Of a stretch of DNA of 64,000 nucleotides, positions 1-7,325 are shown in pieces. Below the pieces are notes generated by a model. It was not told the DNA's origin. It searched no databases and saw only the letters and a list, made by a program, of their open reading frames with translations. Location: positions 372,001 through 436,000 of the forward strand of contig NZ_CP109435.1 of the NCBI RefSeq assembly GCF_036227125.1, in the 5' to 3' direction. Source of the DNA: Streptomyces sp. NBC_01485 (GTDB lineage: Bacteria; Actinomycetota; Actinomycetes; Streptomycetales; Streptomycetaceae). Position 1 is the stretch's first letter. Each line of letters starts with the position of its first letter. The position numbers and the translations under genes are program-made.

Positions 1-1
1 C

Positions 2-124
2 GACGGCGACCGCGATCGCTGGTTCACGGCCGAGGAGGCCAGGGAGTACGGCATCGTGGACCGGGTCGTGGAGTCCCTCGCGGACGTCCGCCCGGCCGCC
101 TCCAAGCGACGGATGGGGCTGTGA
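2..124 (+). CDS. clpP3: ClpP-family protease, C-terminal fragment
   Basis: This is the last 40 codons of a ClpP serine peptidase, cut by the window start. The visible part has the family's C-terminal signature: DRD (third triad residue, Asp), then a [17 protein letters not shown] stretch. Its TGA overlaps a GTG of the next clpP gene by four bases (GTGA), so the two are probably translationally coupled. Streptomyces carry a clpP3-clpP4 operon activated by PopR. The adjacent second clpP and popR gene support this being clpP3, but the fragment alone cannot separate the paralogues. Confidence 0.8.
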   Translation, partial: DGDRDRWFTAEEAREYGIVDRVVESLADVRPAASKRRMGL

Positions 125-729
125 CCATGGGCACCTACACGATTCCGAACGTCGTCGAGCGCACCCCGCAGGGCGAGCGGTCCTACGACGTCTTCAGCCG
201 GCTGCTGTCGGAGCGGATCATCTTCCTCGGCACCGAGATCGACGACGGGGTCGCCAACGTCGTCATCGCGCAGCTCCTCCATCTGGAGTCGGCGTCCCCG
301 GAGAGCGAGATCTCGATCTACCTCAACTCCCCGGGCGGATCGTTCACTTCACTGATGGCGATCTACGACACGATGACGTTCGTGCAGGCGCCGATCTCGA
401 CGTTCTGCGTCGGGCAGGCGGCGTCGACGGCGGCCGTGCTGCTGGCGGGCGGGGATCCCGGCCGCCGGTTCGTGCTGGAGCACGCGCGCGTGCTGCTCGG
501 GCAGCCGGCCAGCGGCGGCCGCCAGGGCACGGTGTCCGACCTGGCGCTGCAGGCCAAGGAGATGGTCCGTATCCGCGCCCAGGTGGAGGAGGTACTGGCC
601 CGCCACACCCCCCACGACCTGGCGACCCTGCGCACGGACATGGACCGCGACAAGGTGTTCACCGCACCGGAGGCGGTGGCGTACGGGCTGGCCGACGAGG
701 TGCTGAGCCGGCGTCTCGTGAACGTGTGA
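121..729 (+). CDS. clpP4: ClpP-like protease subunit lacking the catalytic histidine
   Basis: Second gene of the clpP pair, 202 residues from the GTG at 121. An ATG at 127 is an equally good start. The fold signature is intact: NSPGGS near residue 69, nucleophile Ser102 in GQAAS, and Asp177 in DRD. At the position of the catalytic His (E. coli ClpP His122, in the HQP motif) this protein has Gly127 (VLLGQP). The spacing from Ser102 is exactly 25, as in E. coli, so the change is real rather than an alignment slip. The subunit therefore probably cannot complete a Ser-His-Asp triad by itself and may be structural in a mixed ClpP3/P4 ring. It is followed by convergent popR. Confidence 0.9.
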   Translation: MTMGTYTIPNVVERTPQGERSYDVFSRLLSERIIFLGTEIDDGVANVVIAQLLHLESASPESEISIYLNSPGGSFTSLMAIYDTMTFVQAPISTFCVGQAASTAAVLLAGGDPGRRFVLEHARVLLGQPASGGRQGTVSDLALQAKEMVRIRAQVEEVLARHTPHDLATLRTDMDRDKVFTAPEAVAYGLADEVLSRRLVNV

Positions 730-750
730 GACGCCGGCCCGCGCGGGTCG

Positions 751-1170
751 TCAGGCGGCCAGGCAGAGTCCGTCGTACGACGAACTCGTCGTCGCACGGC
801 TCCTGTTGGAGTGGCTCCTGCCGGAGTGGCGGCTGCTGAGCCGGATCAGCTCTCCCTGGGCCCGGCCCAGCAGGTCGCCCAGGCTCAGGCCGAGGGCGTG
901 GGCGGCGGCCGCGAGGACCTCCGAGGAGGCTTCCTTGCGGCCGCGCTCCACCTCCGAGAGGTACGGCATGGAGATGCGGGCCGAGTCGGCGACGTCCTTG
1001 AGGGTGCGCTCCTGCGCCTGGCGTTCGCGGCGCAGGACGTCTCCGACCAGGTCGCGCCACAGGGGCTCGCGCGCGGCGGGTCTGGCGGCGGGGGCGGCGG
1101 TGTCGCCCGGGCGCTCGGCAGGCGGGCGCAGCGGGATCACACGGGCTTGGTTCGGCGCTTGGTCGCTCAC
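751..1170 (-). CDS. popR: PopR-like XRE-family regulator of clpP3/clpP4
   Basis: 139-residue protein with a helix-turn-helix of the ClgR/PopR type at about residues 37-104 (LKDVADSARISMPYLSEVER). The C-terminus ends Leu-Ala-Ala. In S. lividans, ClgR and PopR activate clp genes and are themselves turned over by ClpP1/P2 through a C-terminal Ala-Ala. The ending here fits that degron, and the position right after clpP3/P4 favours PopR over ClgR. It is convergent with clpP4 (21 bases between stops). The 40 residues before the LAA tail are Ser/Arg-rich and probably disordered. Assignment rests on motif and locus. Confidence 0.85.
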   Translation of the reverse strand: MSDQAPNQARVIPLRPPAERPGDTAAPAARPAAREPLWRDLVGDVLRRERQAQERTLKDVADSARISMPYLSEVERGRKEASSEVLAAAAHALGLSLGDLLGRAQGELIRLSSRHSGRSHSNRSRATTSSSYDGLCLAA

Positions 1171-1252
1171 CTGACCAGCCTAGAAGAGCGGCCCGCGACC
1201 GGAAGGGGCCCGGCGTTGCGCCCTCGGTGGAATCCGTGCCGGAATCCCGCAC

Positions 1253-1277
1253 GCATGGGTCGGCCCGGATCGGGTAC
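1253..1277 (+). promoter_or_regulatory. SigB-type promoter for the sigL-like gene
   Basis: GCAT, 15 bases, then GGGTAC. This matches the Streptomyces SigB-family consensus GNNT-N14-16-GGGTAC/T. It lies about 95 bases upstream of the sigma factor start, so this sigma factor may be expressed as part of the SigB/SigH stress cascade or autoregulated. Motif match only. Confidence 0.55.
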
Positions 1278-1372
1278 CCGCCCCCTGAGCGGGCTCGTGT
1301 GTTCGTGTCCGCTCACGGACCGAGAACAGCAGACGCCAAGCCGTGACGTTCGAGGGATTCGAGGGAGAGGCA

Positions 1373-2260
1373 ATGCAGACCGCCGTGATCCGGTCGGAGG
1401 CCAAGGCCGTCGAGAGCACCCCCGTGACCAGCACGGACGGCGCACCGCTGCCGGGAATCGAGGCACCGCGGAGCGTGGCTCCGCGCGACGCACGGGAGCT
1501 GTCCCGCCAGTTCTTCCAGCGGCTGGCCGTACTCGAAGAGGGCACGCACGACTACCAGTACGCGCGCAACACGCTCATCGAGATGAACATGTCCCTGGTG
1601 CGGTTCGCGGCCGGCCGGTTCCGCGGTCGCGGGGACGACATGGAGGACATCGTCCAGACCGGGATGATCGGCCTGATCAAGGCCATCGACCGGTTCGAGA
1701 TCTCGCGCGAGGTGGAGTTCACGTCGTTCGCGCTGCCGTACATCGTCGGTGAGATCAAGCGGTTCTTCCGGGACACGACCTGGGCGGTGCACGTGCCGCG
1801 CCGGTTGCAGGAGCTGCGCGTCGAGCTGGCCAAGGCCCGGGACGAACTCGCCGGCCGGCTGGACCGGGATCCGACGGTGGCGGAGCTGGCCACGCTGATG
1901 AACCTCGCGGAGAACCAGGTGGTCGAGGCGCAGATCGCCGCCAACGGCTACAACTCCTCCTCGCTCGACGCGGCGCTGACCGGCGACGGCCCGGAGCACG
2001 GCGAGTCGGTTCTCGCGGACTTCATCGGCGTGGAGGAGGACGGGCTGCGGCTCGTCGAGGACTTCCACTCGCTCGCCCCGCTCATGGCCGAACTCAGCGA
2101 GCGCGACCGGCAGATCATCCACCTGCGGTTCGTGGAGGAGGCCACCCAGTCGGAGATCGGCGAACGGCTCGGCTGTTCCCAGATGCACGTGTCCCGGCTG
2201 ATCAAGCGGATCATCACGCGGCTGCGCCAGGGGATGCTGGGCGAACTGGGCTGCGCCTGA
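1373..2260 (+). CDS. sigL: SigB/SigF-family sigma factor (sigL-like)
   Basis: Group 3 sigma-70 factor of about 295 residues. Region 2 is near residues 55-130 (MEDIVQTGMIGLIKAIDRF, then FTSFALPYIVGEIKRFFRD), region 3 follows, and region 4 is at about 235-285 (LSERDRQIIHLRFVEEATQ, SQMHVSRLIKRI). I chose the ATG at 1373 because a GAGGGAGAGG ribosome-binding site precedes it. A GTG at 1343 would add ten residues without one. In S. coelicolor a SigB paralogue called SigL lies beside the clpP3/P4-popR group, the same order as here. It probably directs stress or differentiation genes. The adjacent convergent HATPase protein is a candidate partner-switching regulator. Confidence 0.85.
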   Translation: MQTAVIRSEAKAVESTPVTSTDGAPLPGIEAPRSVAPRDARELSRQFFQRLAVLEEGTHDYQYARNTLIEMNMSLVRFAAGRFRGRGDDMEDIVQTGMIGLIKAIDRFEISREVEFTSFALPYIVGEIKRFFRDTTWAVHVPRRLQELRVELAKARDELAGRLDRDPTVAELATLMNLAENQVVEAQIAANGYNSSSLDAALTGDGPEHGESVLADFIGVEEDGLRLVEDFHSLAPLMAELSERDRQIIHLRFVEEATQSEIGERLGCSQMHVSRLIKRIITRLRQGMLGELGCA

Positions 2261-2284
2261 CGGCCCTGGCCTGCGCCCGACGGC

Positions 2285-2737
2285 TCAGCCGCCGAACCTG
2301 AGCAGCGCGCGGACGCGTTTGCCGACCGGCACGCGCTCGGCGGTGACCTCCGCCGCCAGCGCGTGCACGATCTCCAGACCGTGCCGGCCGATGCGCCGGG
2401 GGTCCTTCGGGAAGCGCAGGGGCAGCGCGTCGCTGCTGTCGTACACGCACACCGTGACCGCGTCGTCCGTACCCTCCAGTTCCAGGATGTACGGCCCGTT
2501 GCTGTGCCGGTCGGCGTTGGTGACCAGTTCGCTGACGACCAGGAGCACGTCCCCGCTCGCTCGGTCGCCGATCGTGGCGCACCATTCCGTTCTGAGCTGG
2601 TCGACGAAGTGGGCGGCGAAGGAACGGGCCTCGGCTATGCAGCCGGGTTCACCGGTGTAGTGCGCCGCCCGCCGCAGGGGTTCCACGGGTACGTCGAAGC
2701 CGGTCGGTACCACTGCCCCGTCCAGGTGCTCGATCAT
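2285..2737 (-). CDS. HATPase-fold anti-sigma-like ATP-binding protein
   Basis: 150-residue protein of the RsbW/SpoIIAB-like HATPase_c family, abundant in Streptomyces. The N box is SELVTNADRHS, followed by a DSSDALP motif and a GRHGLEIVHALA motif. These bind ATP in anti-sigma kinases. The start is the ATG at 2737, preceded by GAGAG; a longer form to 2830 has no ribosome-binding site. It sits convergent to the sigL-like gene, 24 bases away, which suggests but does not prove that it regulates that sigma factor. No anti-anti-sigma gene is present nearby. Confidence 0.8.
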   Translation of the reverse strand: MIEHLDGAVVPTGFDVPVEPLRRAAHYTGEPGCIAEARSFAAHFVDQLRTEWCATIGDRASGDVLLVVSELVTNADRHSNGPYILELEGTDDAVTVCVYDSSDALPLRFPKDPRRIGRHGLEIVHALAAEVTAERVPVGKRVRALLRFGG

Positions 2738-2858
2738 GCGTTTCTCTCTCGGAGGCCGGACTGGCCGGACGCTGCTGTGCACCTGTGCTCGTACCCCGTG
2801 CCGCGCCGCGCAGTCCCCGTCGGCCGTCACCCTGTCCGGGCGACGGCCATGGGGTTGC

Positions 2859-4292
2859 TCACACGGCGGGTGAGAGGGCGGACGACGTCCGGCTGGTGAC
2901 GCCCGCCGACGGCGGGGCCTGCGAGAGCGAGGAGAGGGAGCTCTCCGGCTCGTCCGTGAGTTCGGACAGCGAGCTCGGCGGCTCGGAGAGCCCGGACTCC
3001 TCGGACCTGGACCCGGAGGACGGCGGCTCCGAGGACGGGGGCTCGGAACTCGGGGGCCGGGAACTCGGGGGCTCGGAGCTGTGCGACTCGGAGGACGGCG
3101 GTTTCGTGGACGGGGATTCCTTGGACGGGGATTCCTTGGACGGGGACTTCGAGCCCGGGGACTTCGAGGACGACCCGGACGACGGCGGCACGCAGCCCGT
3201 CGGCTTACCGGTCGCGGCGCCGGTGGGCGGCGAGACGCACGTCGGCATGCCCGGGGTGCTGACGGTGATGGACGGCGTCAGCTTCGCCGGCGGCCGGGTG
3301 GGCCGGTCGTGGTGCACGTCGCCGCCCGGCCGGCGGGCGATCCAGTGGTGGCCGGGGTGGGGGTCGTAGAGCACGAAGACGTTGACCACCTTCACGGAGG
3401 CGTTGACCACGACCGTCGTCGAGGGGCTGTACGAGGACCAGGTGTGGCCGGTCCGCTTGTACCCGGACTGCTGGGCGACGGGCGGGGTCAGCGGGTTGCC
3501 GCAGGCGCAGCGCACCCGGGGGACGCCGCGCCCGTCGACCATGACCGCCGTGCCGGCCTGCAGGATCGCCTGATAGGTGGTGGCGGCTCCGTCACGGTAT
3601 CCGTGGTTGGTGACGCGGGTGTCCAGGCGCAGTTGCACGGGGGTGAGGGAGCGCAGGTAGCCGGGGACCTGGGCGGGGTCGACGCCGGCCACGGAGGCGA
3701 ACGCCTTGTTCTTGGCGGGGTCCTGCTGGAGGTACTTGATCTGCAGCGCCACGTCGCAACTGGAGACGTTGAGGGTGCCGCCGTACAGTCCGGGCTGCCC
3801 GCCGCTGACCCCGGGGACGGTGTTCCCGGGCGGGGCGGAGCCCTGCGGGGCGACGGAGGCGGGCGACGCGGAGCTGGTCTTGGCGGCGTTCTCGCCCGTG
3901 AAGCTGTCCGGTCCGGGGTCGCCGGCCGGCTGCATGAAGACCTCGCCGGCCGCCTGGTTCGAGCCGCCGCCTCCGGGCAGGGTCAGGACCAGGGCGAGGG
4001 CCGTCGCGGCCACGACCGCCGTGGTGATCAGGGCGACCCGGGGCGCGGACTTCCACCAGGGCCGGCGCGGTTCCCAGCCACCGCCGCCCCCCGGGGAGTC
4101 GCCGACGGGCGGCTCGGACGGCGGGCCCGAGGGCGGCGGCTGGGAGGGACCCGACAGCGGGCCGGAGGGCGGGCCGGCCGGTCGCCCGGTGGGCCGCCCC
4201 GTGGGTTCCGTGGGCGGTTCCGACGGGCGGCCGGAAGACGGAGGTTCGACACTCACGAGCACTCCCGACGTGGATTTACCGCGGCGCTTCAC
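2859..4292 (-). CDS. DUF6777-like membrane-anchored exported protein with S/P-rich tail
   Basis: 477 residues in three parts. The N-terminal 80 residues are Pro/Gly/Ser-rich and presumably cytoplasmic. One membrane helix follows at about 85-105 (VALITTAVVAATALALVLTL). The outer domain begins GEVFMQPAGDPGPDSFTG, has a CDVALQIKYL segment and paired Cys (VRCACGNP), and resembles the Streptomyces DUF6777 family from memory. The last 115 residues are Ser-Pro-Glu-Lys repeats encoded by imperfect DNA repeats around 3020-3150, probably a wall-spanning stalk. It is divergent from the streptophobe gene and close to a kinase. Function is unknown. Confidence 0.75.
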   Translation of the reverse strand: MKRRGKSTSGVLVSVEPPSSGRPSEPPTEPTGRPTGRPAGPPSGPLSGPSQPPPSGPPSEPPVGDSPGGGGGWEPRRPWWKSAPRVALITTAVVAATALALVLTLPGGGGSNQAAGEVFMQPAGDPGPDSFTGENAAKTSSASPASVAPQGSAPPGNTVPGVSGGQPGLYGGTLNVSSCDVALQIKYLQQDPAKNKAFASVAGVDPAQVPGYLRSLTPVQLRLDTRVTNHGYRDGAATTYQAILQAGTAVMVDGRGVPRVRCACGNPLTPPVAQQSGYKRTGHTWSSYSPSTTVVVNASVKVVNVFVLYDPHPGHHWIARRPGGDVHHDRPTRPPAKLTPSITVSTPGMPTCVSPPTGAATGKPTGCVPPSSGSSSKSPGSKSPSKESPSKESPSTKPPSSESHSSEPPSSRPPSSEPPSSEPPSSGSRSEESGLSEPPSSLSELTDEPESSLSSLSQAPPSAGVTSRTSSALSPAV

Positions 4293-4456
4293 GTGACCGG
4301 GTGACCGATGCGACCGATCCGACCGGCCTGGTCGAAATGCGCCGTTTTATTCCGCAACGCACCCATTGTGTGCTCCGATCAGGCGCCGCCCGCAAGCCGG
4401 ACGCCGACGGCCCCTCCCCCGGCCCCTCCCGACGAGCGCGCTCCGCCGGCGCTGCT

Positions 4457-4472
4457 TAGCGTGGGCAGGGTG
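4457..4472 (+). promoter_or_regulatory. Leaderless-type promoter of the streptophobe gene
   Basis: A TAGCGT -10-like hexamer ends seven bases before the GTG at 4470, and no ribosome-binding site fits that GTG. This spacing is typical of leaderless transcripts, common in Streptomyces. It also helps decide the start codon. No convincing -35 was seen. Confidence 0.4.
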
Positions 4473-5744
4473 AGCTCCCACACCCCCTATGACCAGGCAG
4501 TCTCCCGCCACGGCTGGGTGCAGGCGGTCGCCGCGGCACTGGCCGGGCTGATCGCCATGGGGGTGGTGGCCGCGCTGGGACTGTGGGCGGCCGGCGCCTC
4601 GGACCTGCCGCAGGGCGCCTACCCCCGGGTCGTCGCGGCGACCGTCGTCACGGCCGTCGGCGGCACGGTCGAGGTCTCCGGGAGCGCCGGCGGGCTCGCC
4701 GACACGCAGGCCGGTCTGACGGTGATCCCGCTGTCCGTCACCCTGGTGGGCGTACTCGTCGTCGGTGCCGGATTCCTGCGGCCGCTGCGGCACCGGGCGG
4801 TGGCCGGCGCGGCGGAGCTGGCCTGGTGGGCGGCCCGGATCGCCGTCGTGTGGCTCCTCGGTCTGCTCGGTCTGGCCCTCGCCGCGCGCCAGACCTTCAA
4901 GCTCTCCCTCGGTGACGACACGCTGAGCGACCTGGGTGAACTGTTCGACGTCAGCCCCGAGGTCGGTTTCACCACCGACGTGCCGCTCACCCTGGTGATC
5001 GGGCTGCTGTGGCTGGCCGGGGTGCTGGCGCTGGCGCTGCTGGTCTCGCGCGGGGCTCCGCTGCCGGCCCGGCTGCTGCGCTTCCAGGAGTCGGTACGGC
5101 CGGCCGCGCACGCGATGGTCGTGCTGCTGCTCGCCTGGGTCGCCCTGGGCGTCGTCGCCGCGCTGGTCGTCGCGGCGACCCGCGGGCACGCCACCGAGAC
5201 CCTCGCGGTGGTGCTGCTCGGCATGCCCAACCTGATGTGGCTGACGTTCACGATCGGGCTGGGCGCGACCTGGAACGGCCGGGTGGAGGGTCCGTTCGGG
5301 CTGCCGATGCCGCATGTGCTGGACGAGGTGCTGCGCAGCCGGGACACCGCCGCGCTGAACCTGAGCACGCTCGCCGAGCACGACGGCCGCGTGTGGTGGC
5401 TGGTAGTCGTGAACGCGGTGCTGCTGCTGGCGGCCGCGTTCTCGATGGCGGCCCACTCACCGCCCCGGATGCGCGCCTGGCAGCACGCCGTGCACATGGC
5501 GGTCGCGCTGGTGCTCACGGTGCTGATGGTCTGTCTGGTGGGCCGGATCTCCGCGCACTTCGGCCTCTCCGTGCTCGGCATCGGCGACCTGGGCGGCAAT
5601 CTGTCCGGGGAGCTGTTCCTGCGCCCCGAGGTGTGGTCGGCGCTCGGTTTCGCCGCGCTGTGGGGGCTGGTCACCGGTTTCCTGGGCGGGCTGCTGGCGG
5701 GGCTGCTGCGCCGCCGGGGCGGGACACAACCCCTGGTGGCCTGA
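4470..5744 (+). CDS. Streptophobe-family multispanning membrane protein
   Basis: 424 residues with roughly ten hydrophobic segments and almost no long soluble domain, matching the Streptomyces streptophobe family. The first helix (VQAVAAALAGLIAMGVVAAL) comes right after a short HTPYDQAVSRHGW start; the last is a glycine-rich helix ending in LLRRRGGTQPLVA. The longer reading frame upstream to 4308 is Pro-rich and not coding-like, so the GTG at 4470 is preferred. It converges on the kinase gene with only four bases between stops. The substrate or role of this family is unknown. Proximity to a kinase and an FHA exporter suggests a shared envelope function. Confidence 0.75.
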   Translation: MSSHTPYDQAVSRHGWVQAVAAALAGLIAMGVVAALGLWAAGASDLPQGAYPRVVAATVVTAVGGTVEVSGSAGGLADTQAGLTVIPLSVTLVGVLVVGAGFLRPLRHRAVAGAAELAWWAARIAVVWLLGLLGLALAARQTFKLSLGDDTLSDLGELFDVSPEVGFTTDVPLTLVIGLLWLAGVLALALLVSRGAPLPARLLRFQESVRPAAHAMVVLLLAWVALGVVAALVVAATRGHATETLAVVLLGMPNLMWLTFTIGLGATWNGRVEGPFGLPMPHVLDEVLRSRDTAALNLSTLAEHDGRVWWLVVVNAVLLLAAAFSMAAHSPPRMRAWQHAVHMAVALVLTVLMVCLVGRISAHFGLSVLGIGDLGGNLSGELFLRPEVWSALGFAALWGLVTGFLGGLLAGLLRRRGGTQPLVA

Positions 5745-5748
5745 CGGC

Positions 5749-6735
5749 TCAGTGCCGGTCGCCGGGGAAGACCGGCCGCGCCCAGCGCGGAGGCGTCGGC
5801 GTGGGCGTCGACGCCGGGGTGGCGACCAGCTCCGTCGGCGGGTGGACCGCCCGGTGCCCGCCGCCGCCCTTCGCCCTCAGCTCGGCGACGAAGGCGGCGC
5901 AGGTGGGGTGGCGGGCCTCGGGGTTCTTGGCGAGGGCCCGGGCGAACACCGCGTCGAGGTACGGGGGGAGGTCGGGGCGGACCTCCGTCAGCGGGGTCGG
6001 GTCGGCGTTCTGGTGGGCCCAGAGCAGGGCCATGTCGTCGTCGCGGAGGAAGGGCGGGCGGCCCGCGAGGCACTCGTAGACCACGCAGGCGAAGCCGTAG
6101 ACGTCGCAGCGGCCGTCGACCGGGCGGCCGGAGATCTGCTCGGGGGCGACGTAGTCGAGCGTGCCGACGAACTGTCCGACCGTCGTGAACCCGGTCAGCG
6201 ACAGCGACTTCTTCGTCAGGCCGAAGTCGGTGAGGTAGACGTGCTCGGGGTGGTCGCTGTCGGTGCCCCGGGACACCAGGATGTTGCCGGGCTTGACGTC
6301 CCGGTGGACCAGTCCGTGTTCGTGGGCGGCGTCCAGCGCGGAGGCGACCTGCGCGGCGATGCGGACGGCCGTCGGCAGCGGCAGGGGGCCCTCGCGGTCC
6401 AGGAGCTGGCGCAGGTCGCTCCCGTCGACGTACCGCATGGCGATGTAGAGCACCCCGTCGGTCTCGTCCGCCTCGAAGACGGGCACGATGTGCGGGTGGT
6501 CGATCGCCGCCGCCACCCGCGACTCGTGGGTGAAGCGCTTGCGGAAGGTGTCGTTGCGGGCCAGCTCCGGGGCGAGCAGTTTGAGCGCGACGGTCCGGTC
6601 CAGGCGCAGGTCACGGGCGCGGTAGACGACGGCCATGCCGCCGCGTCCGATCTCCCGCTCGATGCGGTAGCCGGCGACCTGGCGGCCGATCAGCTCGGAG
6701 GCCCGGCCGGAGAACGGGCTCGTGCCGTGTGACAT
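5749..6735 (-). CDS. Soluble serine/threonine protein kinase
   Basis: 328-residue Hanks-type kinase with all core motifs: glycine loop GRGGMAVVY at 30-38, Lys52, catalytic HRDVKPGN from His144, DFG at 170-172, and APE at 197-199. The domain ends near residue 285, followed by a 40-residue Thr/Pro-rich tail. There is no membrane helix and no PASTA or other sensor domain. The start overlaps the stop of the upstream SH3-like gene by one base (TGATG), and the FHA-ABC gene is ten bases further upstream, so the three form an operon. FHA domains bind phosphothreonine, so the exporter is a likely partner. Confidence 0.93.
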   Translation of the reverse strand: MSHGTSPFSGRASELIGRQVAGYRIEREIGRGGMAVVYRARDLRLDRTVALKLLAPELARNDTFRKRFTHESRVAAAIDHPHIVPVFEADETDGVLYIAMRYVDGSDLRQLLDREGPLPLPTAVRIAAQVASALDAAHEHGLVHRDVKPGNILVSRGTDSDHPEHVYLTDFGLTKKSLSLTGFTTVGQFVGTLDYVAPEQISGRPVDGRCDVYGFACVVYECLAGRPPFLRDDDMALLWAHQNADPTPLTEVRPDLPPYLDAVFARALAKNPEARHPTCAAFVAELRAKGGGGHRAVHPPTELVATPASTPTPTPPRWARPVFPGDRH

Positions 6736-7316
6736 CAGGGTCCCCCGTCGAGGTCCACGATCCGCGTGGCGGTGTAGTCCTGGTCCGCGGCCGGGCCGTC
6801 CGGGCCGTCCGGGCCTCTCGCGTCGGGCGCGTCGGGGGCCTCGTCCGTCGCGTACGTGCTGAGGCGGCTGCCGTCGCCGTACACCCACTGTCTGCGCGCG
6901 AGATCGTACAGCCACACGTCCTCGCCGTCGACGACCACGCCGATCCGCAGTCCGTGGGTACGGCGGCGGAAGGACTCGCCGTCGAGGCCGCCGTCGGCCA
7001 GTTCCTCCACCGCCGCCCGGTAGCGGGCGAGGGCCTGTTCGGCGCGGCCCAGGAGGGGGCGCGGGTCGGCCGCGTGCGCGAGGGGGCCGTCGGAGCGGGG
7101 CGGGTCCTGCGGGACGGCGACCAGGTGGCGGCCGTCGACCCAGGCCGACCAGCCGTTGGAGCACAGCACGCGCCCCCAGTCGCCGCGCCGCTCCATGAGC
7201 CGGACGGGCAGCAGCGGATCGAGGGGCACGGTGGGGCGGGCCGGGTCGGGGGCGTCCCAGGCGGGCATGCCGTGCTGGGGGACGACGTGCGTGGGCCGGA
7301 ATCCGGGAGTCGTCAT
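6735..7316 (-). CDS. SH3-like hypothetical protein in the kinase operon
   Basis: 193 residues, with no enzyme motif recognised. Residues 35-70 (LPVRLMERRGDWGRVLCSNGWSAWVDGRHLV, quoted in part) read as an SH3-like barrel. A central segment contains LRIGVVVDGEDVWLYD, and the C-terminal 35 residues are Asp/Pro/Gly-rich. It is translationally coupled to the downstream kinase. It may be an adaptor or substrate between kinase and exporter, which is inference from gene order only. Confidence 0.65.
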   Translation of the reverse strand: MTTPGFRPTHVVPQHGMPAWDAPDPARPTVPLDPLLPVRLMERRGDWGRVLCSNGWSAWVDGRHLVAVPQDPPRSDGPLAHAADPRPLLGRAEQALARYRAAVEELADGGLDGESFRRRTHGLRIGVVVDGEDVWLYDLARRQWVYGDGSRLSTYATDEAPDAPDARGPDGPDGPAADQDYTATRIVDLDGGP

Positions 7317-7325
7317 CGGCCGCCC

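Noticed and set aside
730..750. GC palindrome between clpP4 and popR as a terminator
   Set aside because: CCCGCGCGGG has no loop and very short arms; not a usable hairpin.
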